From CAZTLE01 sp964614415 (GTDB lineage Bacteria; Bacteroidota; Bacteroidia; Flavobacteriales; Flavobacteriaceae): DNA of 36,605 nt. The stretch lies in the NCBI GenBank assembly GCA_964614415.1, contig CAZTLE010000013.1, positions 1 through 36,605 of the forward strand, written 5' to 3'. The stretch's first letter is position 1, and each line of letters opens with the position of its first letter. The notes under the pieces were generated by a model. That model was given only the letters and a program-made list of their open reading frames with translations, had not been told where the DNA came from and did not search any database. Of this stretch, positions 1-6,941 are shown piece after piece. Position numbers and translations under genes: made by a program.

Positions 1-1
1 A

Positions 2-256
2 GGAGTCACTAAAATGCTTGCAAAGCAGAACATAACCCTGGATGCTACCGACGAAGCCATTGCGTATTTAGCTGAACGCGGATATGACCCCCAGTTTGGT
101 GCCCGTCCGGTTAAGCGGGTCATTCAACGCGAGGTGTTGAACCAACTGTCCAAAGAGATACTTTCAGGTAAGATCTCGACCGATAGTATCATTCTCCTGG
201 ACAGTTTCGATGAAATGTTGGTTTTCAGGAATCAGAATGACCTGGTTAATAGTTGA
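2..256 (+). CDS. clpB: ClpB disaggregase, C-terminal fragment (5' end outside window)
   Basis: This is the last 84 or so residues of a ClpB/Hsp100 AAA+ disaggregase, which works with DnaK to resolubilise aggregated protein in the cytoplasm. The reading frame is open to the window edge, so the ATG at 14 is an internal methionine and not the start. The diagnostic stretch is GYDPQFGARPVKRVIQREV, the small (C) domain of the second AAA+ module, containing the GAR-P sensor-2 arginine. The N-domain, middle coiled coil and both Walker motifs lie outside the window. A ClpA or ClpC origin is less likely from this C-terminus but cannot be fully excluded. The TGA stop lies inside a heptanucleotide repeat, and a strong terminator follows. 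Confidence 0.88.
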   Translation, partial: GVTKMLAKQNITLDATDEAIAYLAERGYDPQFGARPVKRVIQREVLNQLSKEILSGKISTDSIILLDSFDEMLVFRNQNDLVNS

Positions 257-308
257 TAGCTAATAGTTAATAGTTAATAGTTAATAGTTAATAGTTAATA
301 GTTAATAG
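246..308. repeat. Tandem heptanucleotide TTAATAG, nine copies
   Basis: Nine consecutive 7-base units run from 246 to 308. Seven are exactly TTAATAG; the second (TTGATAG) and third (CTAATAG) each carry one change. The array starts inside the last codons of clpB and contains its stop codon. Because 7 is not a multiple of 3 and each unit holds TAA and TAG, the array presents stop codons in all three forward frames. Replication slippage is the likely origin. Confidence 0.9.
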
Positions 309-319
309 TTAAAGATACG

Positions 320-349
320 ATCCCGGGAGTAAACTTCCGGGATTTTTTT
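320..349 (+). terminator. Intrinsic terminator after clpB
   Basis: A 10-bp stem (320-329 pairing with 334-343, with one G-T wobble) closes a 4-base loop, and seven T residues follow. It sits between the heptamer array and the tetR promoter region and should end clpB transcription. Confidence 0.88.
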
Positions 350-359
350 ATTCATAAAT

Positions 360-373
360 ATACCGTTCGGTAT
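360..373. promoter_or_regulatory. Putative TetR operator 1
   Basis: ATACCGTTCGGTAT is an inverted repeat with 6-base arms around TT, located 36 bp upstream of the tetR start codon. A nearly identical site (ATACCATTCGGTAT) lies at 1022-1035, in front of the thioesterase gene. The shared context is longer than the palindrome, because both are preceded by AAAT. This size, symmetry and placement are typical of TetR-family operators, so autorepression is inferred. Confidence 0.72.
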
Positions 374-408
374 TTTTTACTATATTTATCCCATAAACAA
401 CCGAAAAA

Positions 409-1005
409 GTGCTCACGAAGGCCGAACAAACGACCAAATTCATCATTGAAACCGTTGCTCCCATTTTCAATCAGAAGGGATATGCAGCAACCTCTATGGC
501 CGATATTACAGCCGCCACCGGCCTTACCAAAGGAGCCATCTACGGTAACTTTGAGAACAAGGAAGCTATCGCTATTGCCGCATTTAAGAAAAATGTCAAT
601 GATCTGTTGAAACAAGTGGCAAAGCATCAGGAATTGAGCAACTCCCCTATTGAGAAATTACTTCTCATTACCGATTTTTACAGGAATTACTACACCTTTA
701 GTATGGAGCTGGGCGGATGTCCCATTCTCAATATAGGTGTGGATTCAAAGAACCAGAATACGCGTCTTATGGAGCAAGTGCAGCGGGTGATCAACAAGAC
801 CCAGGAACACATTGTCAAGCTCGTACATATGGGGATTGAAGCCGGGGAAATCAAACCCGATACAAACGCCGAGAAATTTGCCCGATTCATGTATGGCCGT
901 ATTCAGGGGGCGGTATTTATGAGTCAGACCATGCAGGACATTCGCTACTTGCGCGAAGCTGCCGACGAAATTGATAATACCATCTCTCAGGAATTAAAAC
1001 GATAA
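409..1005 (+). CDS. TetR/AcrR family transcriptional regulator
   Basis: A 198-residue repressor-type protein. Residues 1-60 form the TetR DNA-binding domain: the helix-turn-helix is visible in SMADITAATGLTKGAIYGNF, followed by ENKEAIAIAAF. The rest is the variable ligand-binding and dimerisation domain, and no specific ligand can be read from it. The start is GTG; there is no in-frame ATG before the HTH and the stop-rich repeat excludes upstream extension. The next gene, a hotdog thioesterase 42 bp downstream, carries the same operator-like palindrome, so this protein probably controls itself and that gene. Because the partner is an acyl-CoA-type thioesterase, an acyl-CoA or fatty acid effector is a reasonable guess, but it is inference only. 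Confidence 0.9.
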   Translation: MLTKAEQTTKFIIETVAPIFNQKGYAATSMADITAATGLTKGAIYGNFENKEAIAIAAFKKNVNDLLKQVAKHQELSNSPIEKLLLITDFYRNYYTFSMELGGCPILNIGVDSKNQNTRLMEQVQRVINKTQEHIVKLVHMGIEAGEIKPDTNAEKFARFMYGRIQGAVFMSQTMQDIRYLREAADEIDNTISQELKR

Positions 1006-1021
1006 TTTTTTAAAAACAAAT

Positions 1022-1035
1022 ATACCATTCGGTAT
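1022..1035. promoter_or_regulatory. Putative TetR operator 2
   Basis: ATACCATTCGGTAT lies 12 bp before the thioesterase start codon. It differs from the palindrome at 360-373 by one base (G to A in the left arm). Its closeness to the ATG means a bound repressor would block transcription initiation or early elongation into the thioesterase gene. Confidence 0.7.
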
Positions 1036-1047
1036 AAAACATATAGT

Positions 1048-1536
1048 ATGAAACAGCTACCCACCCTATTGGAAACGACTACCAAGATCCGGTTTCAGGA
1101 CTGTGATCCCTTTAATCATCTCAACAATGCGGCTTACATTAACTATTTGATCAATGCCCGTGAGGATCAGCTTATCGAACATTACGGTATCGACATCTAT
1201 GAGAAAGCCCGCAACGAAGGAAAAAGTTGGGTCGTGGGGAGCAATCAGATTGCCTATTTGCGTCCGGCCTTTCTCATGGAACAGGTGGTCATTCAGTCAC
1301 AATTACTTCATTACAGCGATTCGGAACTATTGGTAGAAATGCGTATGCTGGACCTCAGCAAGCAGGAGGTAAAAGCTGTCATGTGGAGTTCCTTTGTGCA
1401 TTTCAATCTCATGAATCAGAAACGAGAGATTCATACCGATGATCTCATGGCACTTTTTGAGGAGGTTAAAAACCCAGTACCTCATAGAAGTTTCGAAGAG
1501 CGGGCAAAGAACTTCCGGGTCCAGAAAACAGTCTGA
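1048..1536 (+). CDS. Hotdog-fold acyl-CoA thioesterase (4HBT family)
   Basis: A 162-residue cytoplasmic protein of the 4-hydroxybenzoyl-CoA/YbgC-like thioesterase family, expected to hydrolyse an acyl-CoA thioester to free acid and CoA. The signature RFQDCDPFNHLNNAAYINYL spans residues 15-34. The aspartates D18 and D20 fall where the family keeps its catalytic acid, and the N-Y-Y pattern starts the central helix. The remainder gives the alternating strands of a hotdog fold with no extra domain, and the length is normal for the family. The upstream operator copy ties it to the neighbouring TetR regulator. Substrate chain length cannot be read from the sequence. Confidence 0.85.
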   Translation: MKQLPTLLETTTKIRFQDCDPFNHLNNAAYINYLINAREDQLIEHYGIDIYEKARNEGKSWVVGSNQIAYLRPAFLMEQVVIQSQLLHYSDSELLVEMRMLDLSKQEVKAVMWSSFVHFNLMNQKREIHTDDLMALFEEVKNPVPHRSFEERAKNFRVQKTV

Positions 1537-1618
1537 TCTCAATCGAAGGTTCACGACCGTCAACTTTCAGTAAATAAACATAAATCCTAAGGTTTCGTTC
1601 AATCGGACAGAAAGAGCC

Positions 1619-1648
1619 GTTGTCACCTTAGGGAATTGTTTATTTTTG
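1619..1648 (+). promoter_or_regulatory. Bacteroidota-type promoter for the 1662 gene
   Basis: TATTTTTG at 1641-1648 matches the Bacteroidota -7 consensus TAnnTTTG exactly. GTTG at 1619-1622 lies 18 bp upstream and fits the -33 TTTG element. The start codon follows 13 bp after the -7 box. Confidence 0.6.
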
Positions 1649-1661
1649 CAAAAAACCCGCC

Positions 1662-3404
1662 ATGCGCCTACCTCTGCTAGTACTGTGCATTCTTTGTACC
1701 GTACTGTCGTGTACTGAAAAACCCAAACCTATTGCCGACAGTCGGCGTAGTGATTTTGCGTTATACGACGAGAAAGGCGACTTTCACAGGCTTTCCTACT
1801 ATAACGATCAAAAGGCCATTGTACTGCTTGTTCAGGGAAACGATTGTCCCATTGTGCAAAGCCTGCTCACAGATTTCCATAATGTTGTTGCTGAATATTC
1901 CCCTCGGGGATTTCAGTTTTTTATGATCAACAGCAATATTCAGGACGACAGAGAAAAAATCAATCAGGAGGCCCGGGAATATGGCTTTAATGTCCCTGTA
2001 CTTGACGATTCTGCACAACTCCTCGCCGATGCTCTCGACATCAACATCACGGCTGAAGCCATAGTACTACACCCTACGACGCGCGAAGTGCTGTATCGTG
2101 GCCCTATCAATGACCGGCTTGATTACGAATCGCAAAAGAACGCCGCACAGTCCCATTATCTGAAGGACGCTTTGGATGCCATTTTGAGTGGATCGGATCC
2201 CGTAAGCCGCCAGGAGGTTACCCGCGGTTGTCGCGTGACGCGATTAGCGAATATCGAGAAAAGCCGGGAAGACAGTCTTACCTTTACGAAAGACATCGCA
2301 CCCGTTTTAAAGGAAACTTGTGTTCGTTGCCATTGGGAAAGTGGTATTGGGCCCTGGAATATGGACAATTATGAAACGGTAAAAGGCTGGTCCGCAATGA
2401 TCAAAGAAGTGATCCTTAGTAAGCGCATGCCTCCCTGGAAGGCCGATCCACACATTAGCGAGTTTTCAAATTCCTTTGCTTTATCTGACTCAAATGCCCG
2501 GAATATCATTCGTTGGATCGACAATGGTCTCGTCAGAGGTGATGGACCTGACATTCTCACGAAAAGCTTACCGTTTGGAGAAGAATGGCCCAACGGCACT
2601 CCGGATAAGATAATCGTTCTCGATAAAGAGCAACTACCGGCGACTGGCACGGTCTCATACCGCTATCAGTACATAACGCTGGATCTCCCTGAGGATGTTT
2701 GGCTGAAAGGAGTTGACATTCAACCGGGCAATCCAAGGGTGGTGCATCACATAGTGGTTACAAATACAGGTAGGAACACCGTGAGTCCCGTCACTCCCAG
2801 AAAGTTGCGAAAATGGACGGACAACTATATTGCCCTGGGAGGAGGTGTCGATCAGGCGACCTTCTTTCCGGACAGTACCGGCGTATTCGTACCAAAAGGA
2901 TCAGAGCTCACTATTCAGATTCATTACACGACTACAGGAAAGGAAGAAGAGGATCAGACGAAAATAGGCTTCTACTATCATGAAACACCACCTAAAGCCG
3001 AGTTTTACTCGCTCTCCCCTTCCAATACGGATTTTGTAATACCTCCTTTCGGGAAAAACGTGAAAATTGAAGCCAGAGACACCCTGCGGAAAGATGTACT
3101 GATTCATTATGTCGTTCCACACATGCATTACAGGGGTAAAAGCATCAAATTCTCCGCAATTCACCCCGACGGCTCGAAAAAAACGTTGGTTTCGGTGCCG
3201 GACTTCAGTTTTAACTGGCAATGGTTGTATAAATTGAAAAAACCTGAATTTGTTCCAGAAGGCTCAATTATCCTGGTTGAAGGAATTTATGACAATACAT
3301 ATCAAAACCCGCTAAATCCGGACCCTGAGCAGGAGTTGACCTTTGGTATTCAGAGCACGGATGAGATGCTTATCGGGTTCTTCAATTATACCCTTCTGGA
3401 GTAA
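1662..3404 (+). CDS. Redoxin / cytochrome c / copper monooxygenase-like lipoprotein
   Basis: A 580-residue multidomain lipoprotein. Residues 1-17 form a lipoprotein signal (VLSC lipobox, C17), placing it in the periplasm or at the outer membrane. Residues 27-178 are a thioredoxin-like redoxin domain with NDCP (C62), but only one cysteine is present at the active site. Residues 205-292 are a cytochrome c module with the haem motif CVRCH (220-224) and a possible methionine axial ligand in RMPPW. Residues 315-580 resemble copper type II ascorbate-dependent (PHM-like) monooxygenase domains, with HH at 362-363, HY at 421 and HMH at 487-489 as candidate copper ligands. Electron transfer from haem to copper is inferred. 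The substrate is unknown. A Bacteroidota promoter lies directly upstream. Confidence 0.8.
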   Translation: MRLPLLVLCILCTVLSCTEKPKPIADSRRSDFALYDEKGDFHRLSYYNDQKAIVLLVQGNDCPIVQSLLTDFHNVVAEYSPRGFQFFMINSNIQDDREKINQEAREYGFNVPVLDDSAQLLADALDINITAEAIVLHPTTREVLYRGPINDRLDYESQKNAAQSHYLKDALDAILSGSDPVSRQEVTRGCRVTRLANIEKSREDSLTFTKDIAPVLKETCVRCHWESGIGPWNMDNYETVKGWSAMIKEVILSKRMPPWKADPHISEFSNSFALSDSNARNIIRWIDNGLVRGDGPDILTKSLPFGEEWPNGTPDKIIVLDKEQLPATGTVSYRYQYITLDLPEDVWLKGVDIQPGNPRVVHHIVVTNTGRNTVSPVTPRKLRKWTDNYIALGGGVDQATFFPDSTGVFVPKGSELTIQIHYTTTGKEEEDQTKIGFYYHETPPKAEFYSLSPSNTDFVIPPFGKNVKIEARDTLRKDVLIHYVVPHMHYRGKSIKFSAIHPDGSKKTLVSVPDFSFNWQWLYKLKKPEFVPEGSIILVEGIYDNTYQNPLNPDPEQELTFGIQSTDEMLIGFFNYTLLE

Positions 3405-3490
3405 TTTTAAGAAAATTTTTTCATATCAGGTTGTAACAAAGTGATATATCCTATCGTCTAGTAAGTGTATCAATCAAAATATGCAACACT

Positions 3491-3619
3491 ATGAAAACTA
3501 AGAATCTAATGCTACAAAAAGTAAGCAAACAGCGTAACAAGGCGCTAGCGATCTACATTGCTTCAGTAAGCGCCTTCATGGTAACATACTCAGTATTTGC
3601 CGCATTTCAATACTTATAA
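3491..3619 (+). CDS. Small membrane-type protein, 42 residues (hypothetical)
   Basis: An ATG-initiated frame of 42 codons lies alone in the 383-bp gap between two larger genes. The N-terminus is strongly basic (MKTKNLMLQKVSKQRNKA), followed by a hydrophobic stretch (ALAIYIASVSAFMVTYSVFAAF, about residues 18-39) long enough to cross the membrane once, ending in QYL. A strong intrinsic terminator begins 5 bp after the TAA stop, which is what one expects for a real short transcription unit. The positive-inside pattern suggests an inner-membrane protein with N-in topology. I do not recognise the family. An alternative is an sRNA with a chance reading frame. Confidence 0.55.
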   Translation: MKTKNLMLQKVSKQRNKALAIYIASVSAFMVTYSVFAAFQYL

Positions 3620-3624
3620 GGATC

Positions 3625-3667
3625 ACCCTCTCCTGAACCGGACTCCGGAAGAGAGGGTCTCCTTTTT
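3625..3667 (+). terminator. Intrinsic terminator after the 42-residue gene
   Basis: ACCCTCTC (3625-3632) pairs perfectly with GAGAGGGT (3651-3658). The 18-base interior contains a further self-complementary CCGGA/TCCGG, and CTCCTTTTTT follows. It closes the small transcription unit at 3491-3619. Confidence 0.85.
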
Positions 3668-3787
3668 TAACCCCATAATTGTATCAAGTTGTCCAAACAT
3701 TCTGTTTGGATTTCGTATTTTTTAGAGGTACCTAAAACAATAGTAAACTTCCAAGGGTCGTTATAATATCACTAAACACTCCTTATA

Positions 3788-4519
3788 ATGATGACTCGAA
3801 TTTTTACGATTTTACTTGTCGCCCTTCTATTTGTTTCCTGCAAAACCTACGTAACTCCGGGAAGCAGCGTTAACATTTCGCAACTAGCTGACCAGGATAT
3901 CAAGGAAATCCTCACCAACGAAGGTGCTGCAGAATTCCCGGTGAACATTGCCATTGCCCGAATACAGGCGCCGGGGTATACAAACTATCGTCAGCAATTC
4001 AGAGGATATGGAAACACCGGCACAGGGTTTTCCATGATACTCACGCGAGACGTGGAGGAAGACGAGGCTTTCGAGAGACTTTCTTCCATGGACGGTATAG
4101 AAGCGGCTTCACCGTTCAACCGACTACTCCTGCCCTACGAGTACAATTCAATCAAAGATCTCCGCTTGGCGGCAGCTAAAATGAAGGCTGAAGTATTATT
4201 GGTATATACTTTTGATACCGATTTTGTAATTGAAACAAAGAACTACGGCCCGCAGAATGCCTTTACCCTTGGTTACCTCAAGAATAAGAACGTAAAAGTA
4301 GTGACAACGGCCTCCGCTGCTATTTTTGACGTTCAGACCGAATACCTGTACGGACTGGCAGAGGCTACTTCCCGGGCTGATAAAAAGTCAAACGCCTGGA
4401 AGAAATTTGACCAGGTAGATGCCTTGCGCATTCAAACTGAAAAAGAGGCATTTGGAAAGCTGGTCTCCGAGATTGAATCTGTTTGGTCAGGGGTTCTGTT
4501 GGAATACGCCAGCAAGTAG
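3788..4519 (+). CDS. Hypothetical lipoprotein
   Basis: A 243-residue protein whose N-terminus is a lipoprotein signal with an FVSC lipobox (C18), so it is predicted to be a periplasmic or outer-membrane lipoprotein. The rest is soluble, alpha/beta in character, with no transmembrane segment. It contains a Tyr/Gly/Arg-rich patch near residues 57-80 (YTNYRQQFRGYGNTGTG) and a central part that looks like strands (EVLLVYTFDTDFVIE). I do not recognise a catalytic motif or a named family. Two adjacent ATG codons start the frame; the first is used here. It follows the terminator of the small gene and is not tightly linked to the phosphatase downstream (47-bp gap), so it may be its own unit. Confidence 0.75.
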   Translation: MMTRIFTILLVALLFVSCKTYVTPGSSVNISQLADQDIKEILTNEGAAEFPVNIAIARIQAPGYTNYRQQFRGYGNTGTGFSMILTRDVEEDEAFERLSSMDGIEAASPFNRLLLPYEYNSIKDLRLAAAKMKAEVLLVYTFDTDFVIETKNYGPQNAFTLGYLKNKNVKVVTTASAAIFDVQTEYLYGLAEATSRADKKSNAWKKFDQVDALRIQTEKEAFGKLVSEIESVWSGVLLEYASK

Positions 4520-4543
4520 CTGTAATCGACCTCCTATTTTTTG

Positions 4544-4551
4544 TACTTTAG
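4544..4551 (+). promoter_or_regulatory. Putative -7 element, phosphatase gene
   Basis: TACTTTAG lies 15 bp before the phosphatase start codon. It differs from TAnnTTTG at one informative position. The same octamer occurs upstream of several other genes in this window, which supports it as a promoter variant. No convincing -33 element is visible. Confidence 0.4.
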
Positions 4552-4566
4552 AGCAAAATTTAACGT

Positions 4567-5085
4567 ATGAAATTACTGAGTTCTATGCTCCTGGCCCTGC
4601 TGGTTGCACTACCTGCAATGGGGCAGGATGCAGCCGCTGATGACACTTCGGAAACTACTACCTATTACTTGATTCGGCATGCGGAAAAGGATCGTTCCGA
4701 CACCACTAATAAGAACCCCGATCTTACCGAGGAAGGTCGTGAAAGGGCTCAGAACTGGGCCGAAGTTTTCAGCAAAGTAAATTTTGACATTGTTTACAGT
4801 ACGAATTACAATCGAACCCTTCGAACAGCTGCTCCAACAGCTATGAAGCAAAGTGTAGAAGTGAAGTCGTACGACCCGCGAAAGTTATACAACAAAGAAT
4901 TTCGGAAAAAAACCGCCGGGAAGACCGTTTTGGTTGTAGGTCACAGCAACACCACACCAGCCTTCGTCAATGCCATTTTAGGGGAAGAGAGGTTTCAAGA
5001 TATGTCCGACGACGACAACGGAAGCCTGTTTATTGTAACTGTTTCCGGGGATACAAAAAGCGTTCAGGTACTCACGATCAATTGA
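4567..5085 (+). CDS. Secreted histidine phosphatase (SixA-like)
   Basis: A 172-residue protein with a cleavable signal peptide (about residues 1-19, ending AMG-Q). It is a small branch-2-free histidine phosphatase domain. The phosphohistidine motif is RHAEK at 37-41 (H38 as nucleophile), a second arginine is in YNRTLRTA (R83 or R86), and the second catalytic histidine is in VVGHSN (H126). This is the phosphoglycerate mutase/SixA fold; a periplasmic phosphatase on an unknown phosphoester is the cautious call. It overlaps the 3' end of the convergent gene by 8 bp. Confidence 0.85.
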   Translation: MKLLSSMLLALLVALPAMGQDAAADDTSETTTYYLIRHAEKDRSDTTNKNPDLTEEGRERAQNWAEVFSKVNFDIVYSTNYNRTLRTAAPTAMKQSVEVKSYDPRKLYNKEFRKKTAGKTVLVVGHSNTTPAFVNAILGEERFQDMSDDDNGSLFIVTVSGDTKSVQVLTIN

Positions 5086-5827
5086 TCTGAGGCAATTCCA
5101 CGCCAACACTCTCGGTCTCTATCTTTGACAAGAGAGATAGCTCTCCTTGCTCGAACAGATCGTCCAACTGGGTAAGTTCAGTATCCAGGCTGGCAGGTTT
5201 GTAGTTATTGTAGTCCACAAACCGAATACCTTCAACAACCCTTGGATTGTAAGCCTCGCGAAAGCGAATACCACCACCGTCCGTAGCGTAGGCATAGGCC
5301 AGATAATCCACCGTAAATCGCTCCTTATGGATCCAGTAGACAAAAGTATCTTCGAAGTCGGTCCCTCCTCCTTCTTCTGAAAAACTCACGCCGATCTCAA
5401 AATAGGGTTCCCCGTTTATCGTATCTTCTCCCAACAGCTCTTTTTGCACCGCAGCATCGTTGAGTCCATAGGGTAGTTGGGCAAAATACAACACCGAATT
5501 AACGCTGTTGCTATACCGTGTTACCATCGTATCAGCTACTGTTAACAGCGTATCATTTCGAAAACGCTGAAATCCATTGTTGGATAACACGTCGTGCGTT
5601 ACACCTGTAGAATCGGATGTGATGCGTTCATATTGAAATGCGCCACCATCCCTTTTACTCACATAACAGCGATCTCTAAATGTAAAATCGATCGTGGCCC
5701 GGTCGCAATTACCGCTACACGCCTCTTTAATTGCTTTGTCTACAACAGCCTGGGCTGTTAAGGCAGTTTCTTTTTGGGCGCATGAAACCAGTAGTAAAAA
5801 AGTGAGGAAGGGAAGGAAATATTTCAT
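5078..5827 (-). CDS. DUF6503-like lipoprotein
   Basis: A 249-residue minus-strand protein with a lipoprotein signal (LVSC lipobox, C16). The body has the look of a LolA/outer-membrane lipoprotein-sorting-like beta fold: it contains a repeated pattern of short strands, GEPYFEIGVSF, DTFVYWIHKE and a segment close to RFTVDYLAYAY. From memory this matches the flavobacterial DUF6503 family, but I cannot check it. Two cysteine pairs near the N-terminus (CSGNC) may form a disulphide. It is divergent from the M23 peptidase gene (131-bp shared upstream region) and convergent with the phosphatase gene, and it has its own -7 element at 5891-5898. Confidence 0.72.
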   Translation of the reverse strand: MKYFLPFLTFLLLVSCAQKETALTAQAVVDKAIKEACSGNCDRATIDFTFRDRCYVSKRDGGAFQYERITSDSTGVTHDVLSNNGFQRFRNDTLLTVADTMVTRYSNSVNSVLYFAQLPYGLNDAAVQKELLGEDTINGEPYFEIGVSFSEEGGGTDFEDTFVYWIHKERFTVDYLAYAYATDGGGIRFREAYNPRVVEGIRFVDYNNYKPASLDTELTQLDDLFEQGELSLLSKIETESVGVELPQIN

Positions 5828-5890
5828 TTTTTAAGGATACTTTTATTTTATAACTGAAATGACGCCGTGTTTAGTGCGTTATTGATGTAA

Positions 5891-5898
5891 CAAAACTA
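5891..5898 (-). promoter_or_regulatory. -7 element for the 5827 gene
   Basis: On the minus strand this reads TAGTTTTG, an exact match to TAnnTTTG, 63 bp upstream of the ATG. The rest of the 131-bp divergent intergenic region shows no palindrome. Confidence 0.45.
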
Positions 5899-5958
5899 CT
5901 AATAAGGGCACGAATAATGCTGACTGCAACCCTTAAAAAACTCGTAAAATAGCGACGT

Positions 5959-6924
5959 ATGAAGTACTTGCCATTCCTTTTTCTATTTGTTTTCTCCATG
6001 TCCGCATCCGCTCAGTCGGAAGCATATGTAGAGAAGCTCAATCTTTTCAAGACGCACTACAATGAAGAAAATGCGCAGGCGGTGTACGATATGATGTCTC
6101 CCTCTATGCAAGATCAGTTATCCTTCGATCTGGTCGAACAAATTGTGACGAGTTTTCAAAAGCGCTATGGCGCACTGAAGGCCGTGGAATACAAGGAAAC
6201 AAACGGAAATGTGGAAATATATCTGGGTATTTTTGAGAACGGAAACCAAAACATATCACTCTCGGTGAATAAGGATGGCTTTCTCGATTCCCTGTTATTC
6301 AGACCGGCCGAAGTCCCGGATGCCACACCCAAATTTGAACGCAACACTACCATCTTCGGGCTTCCCTTCAAGGGCGAATGGTTCACGGTATGGGGCGGGG
6401 ATACAAAAGCGCAGAATTATCATGTGATCGACAGAGGACAACGACGGGCATTCGATTTTCTGGTGTTAGGAAAGAACAACAAGACCTATGAGCGAAGTGG
6501 TACCCGCAATGAAGACTATTTTGCCTTCGGCAAACCCCTATACGCCATTTGTGATGCGGAGGTCATTCAGGTAATCGACGGTGTGGAAGACAATAAGCCC
6601 GGTGATATGAACCCCAAGGATCTCACGGGAAATTCGGTCGTTCTGAAAACTGCAAACAATGAGTATATCTTCTATGCACATTTTGAGAACAGCACGATAA
6701 AAGTAAAAGAAGGACAAATGGTTAAGCGAGGACAAAACCTCGGTAATTGCGGAAATTCGGGTAATTCTACCGAGCCACATCTTCATTTGCATGTACAGGA
6801 CGGTCCGGACCTTTTCGCTGATGTAGGAGTCAAGTGCTTTTTCGAAAAGATGATGGTGAACGGAGAACTCAAGAAAGACTACTCCCCTGTTCGGTTGGAC
6901 CGCATATCCCCGGCTGAAAATTAA
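5959..6924 (+). CDS. Secreted M23-family (LytM) peptidase-like protein with N-terminal DUF3887-like domain
   Basis: A 321-residue protein with a signal peptide (cleavage likely after SASA, residue 18). Residues 20-115 form a DUF3887-like domain. Residues 150-300 form a LytM/M23 fold, a family of zinc peptidases that usually cut peptidoglycan cross-links. Visible M23 features are AFDF with D166, YAHF (H241) and EPHLHLHV (H274, H276). The usual HxxxD is altered: the residue four before D166 is an arginine (GQRRAFDF), and the nearest histidine is H155. It may use H155, or may be a non-catalytic LytM protein. It ends 17 bp before smpB. Confidence 0.82.
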   Translation: MKYLPFLFLFVFSMSASAQSEAYVEKLNLFKTHYNEENAQAVYDMMSPSMQDQLSFDLVEQIVTSFQKRYGALKAVEYKETNGNVEIYLGIFENGNQNISLSVNKDGFLDSLLFRPAEVPDATPKFERNTTIFGLPFKGEWFTVWGGDTKAQNYHVIDRGQRRAFDFLVLGKNNKTYERSGTRNEDYFAFGKPLYAICDAEVIQVIDGVEDNKPGDMNPKDLTGNSVVLKTANNEYIFYAHFENSTIKVKEGQMVKRGQNLGNCGNSGNSTEPHLHLHVQDGPDLFADVGVKCFFEKMMVNGELKKDYSPVRLDRISPAEN

Positions 6925-6928
6925 ATAG

Positions 6929-6936
6929 TACTTTTG
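6929..6936 (+). promoter_or_regulatory. -7 element directly before smpB
   Basis: TACTTTTG matches TAnnTTTG exactly and ends only 5 bp before the smpB ATG. If used, the transcript would start at or within a few bases of the start codon, giving a leaderless or near-leaderless smpB mRNA. No clear -33 element is present at the expected spacing. Confidence 0.5.
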
Positions 6937-6941
6937 CGCCC

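Noticed and set aside
3403..3421. AATTTT/AAAATT hairpin with T-tract after the redoxin-cytochrome gene
   Set aside because: The stem is only A-T pairs and could arise by chance in AT-rich sequence; too weak to list as a terminator.
3705..3724. TTTG and TATTTTTT as a promoter for the 3788 lipoprotein gene
   Set aside because: The boxes are only 7 bp apart, far shorter than the usual spacing, and the -7 box lacks the final TTTG.
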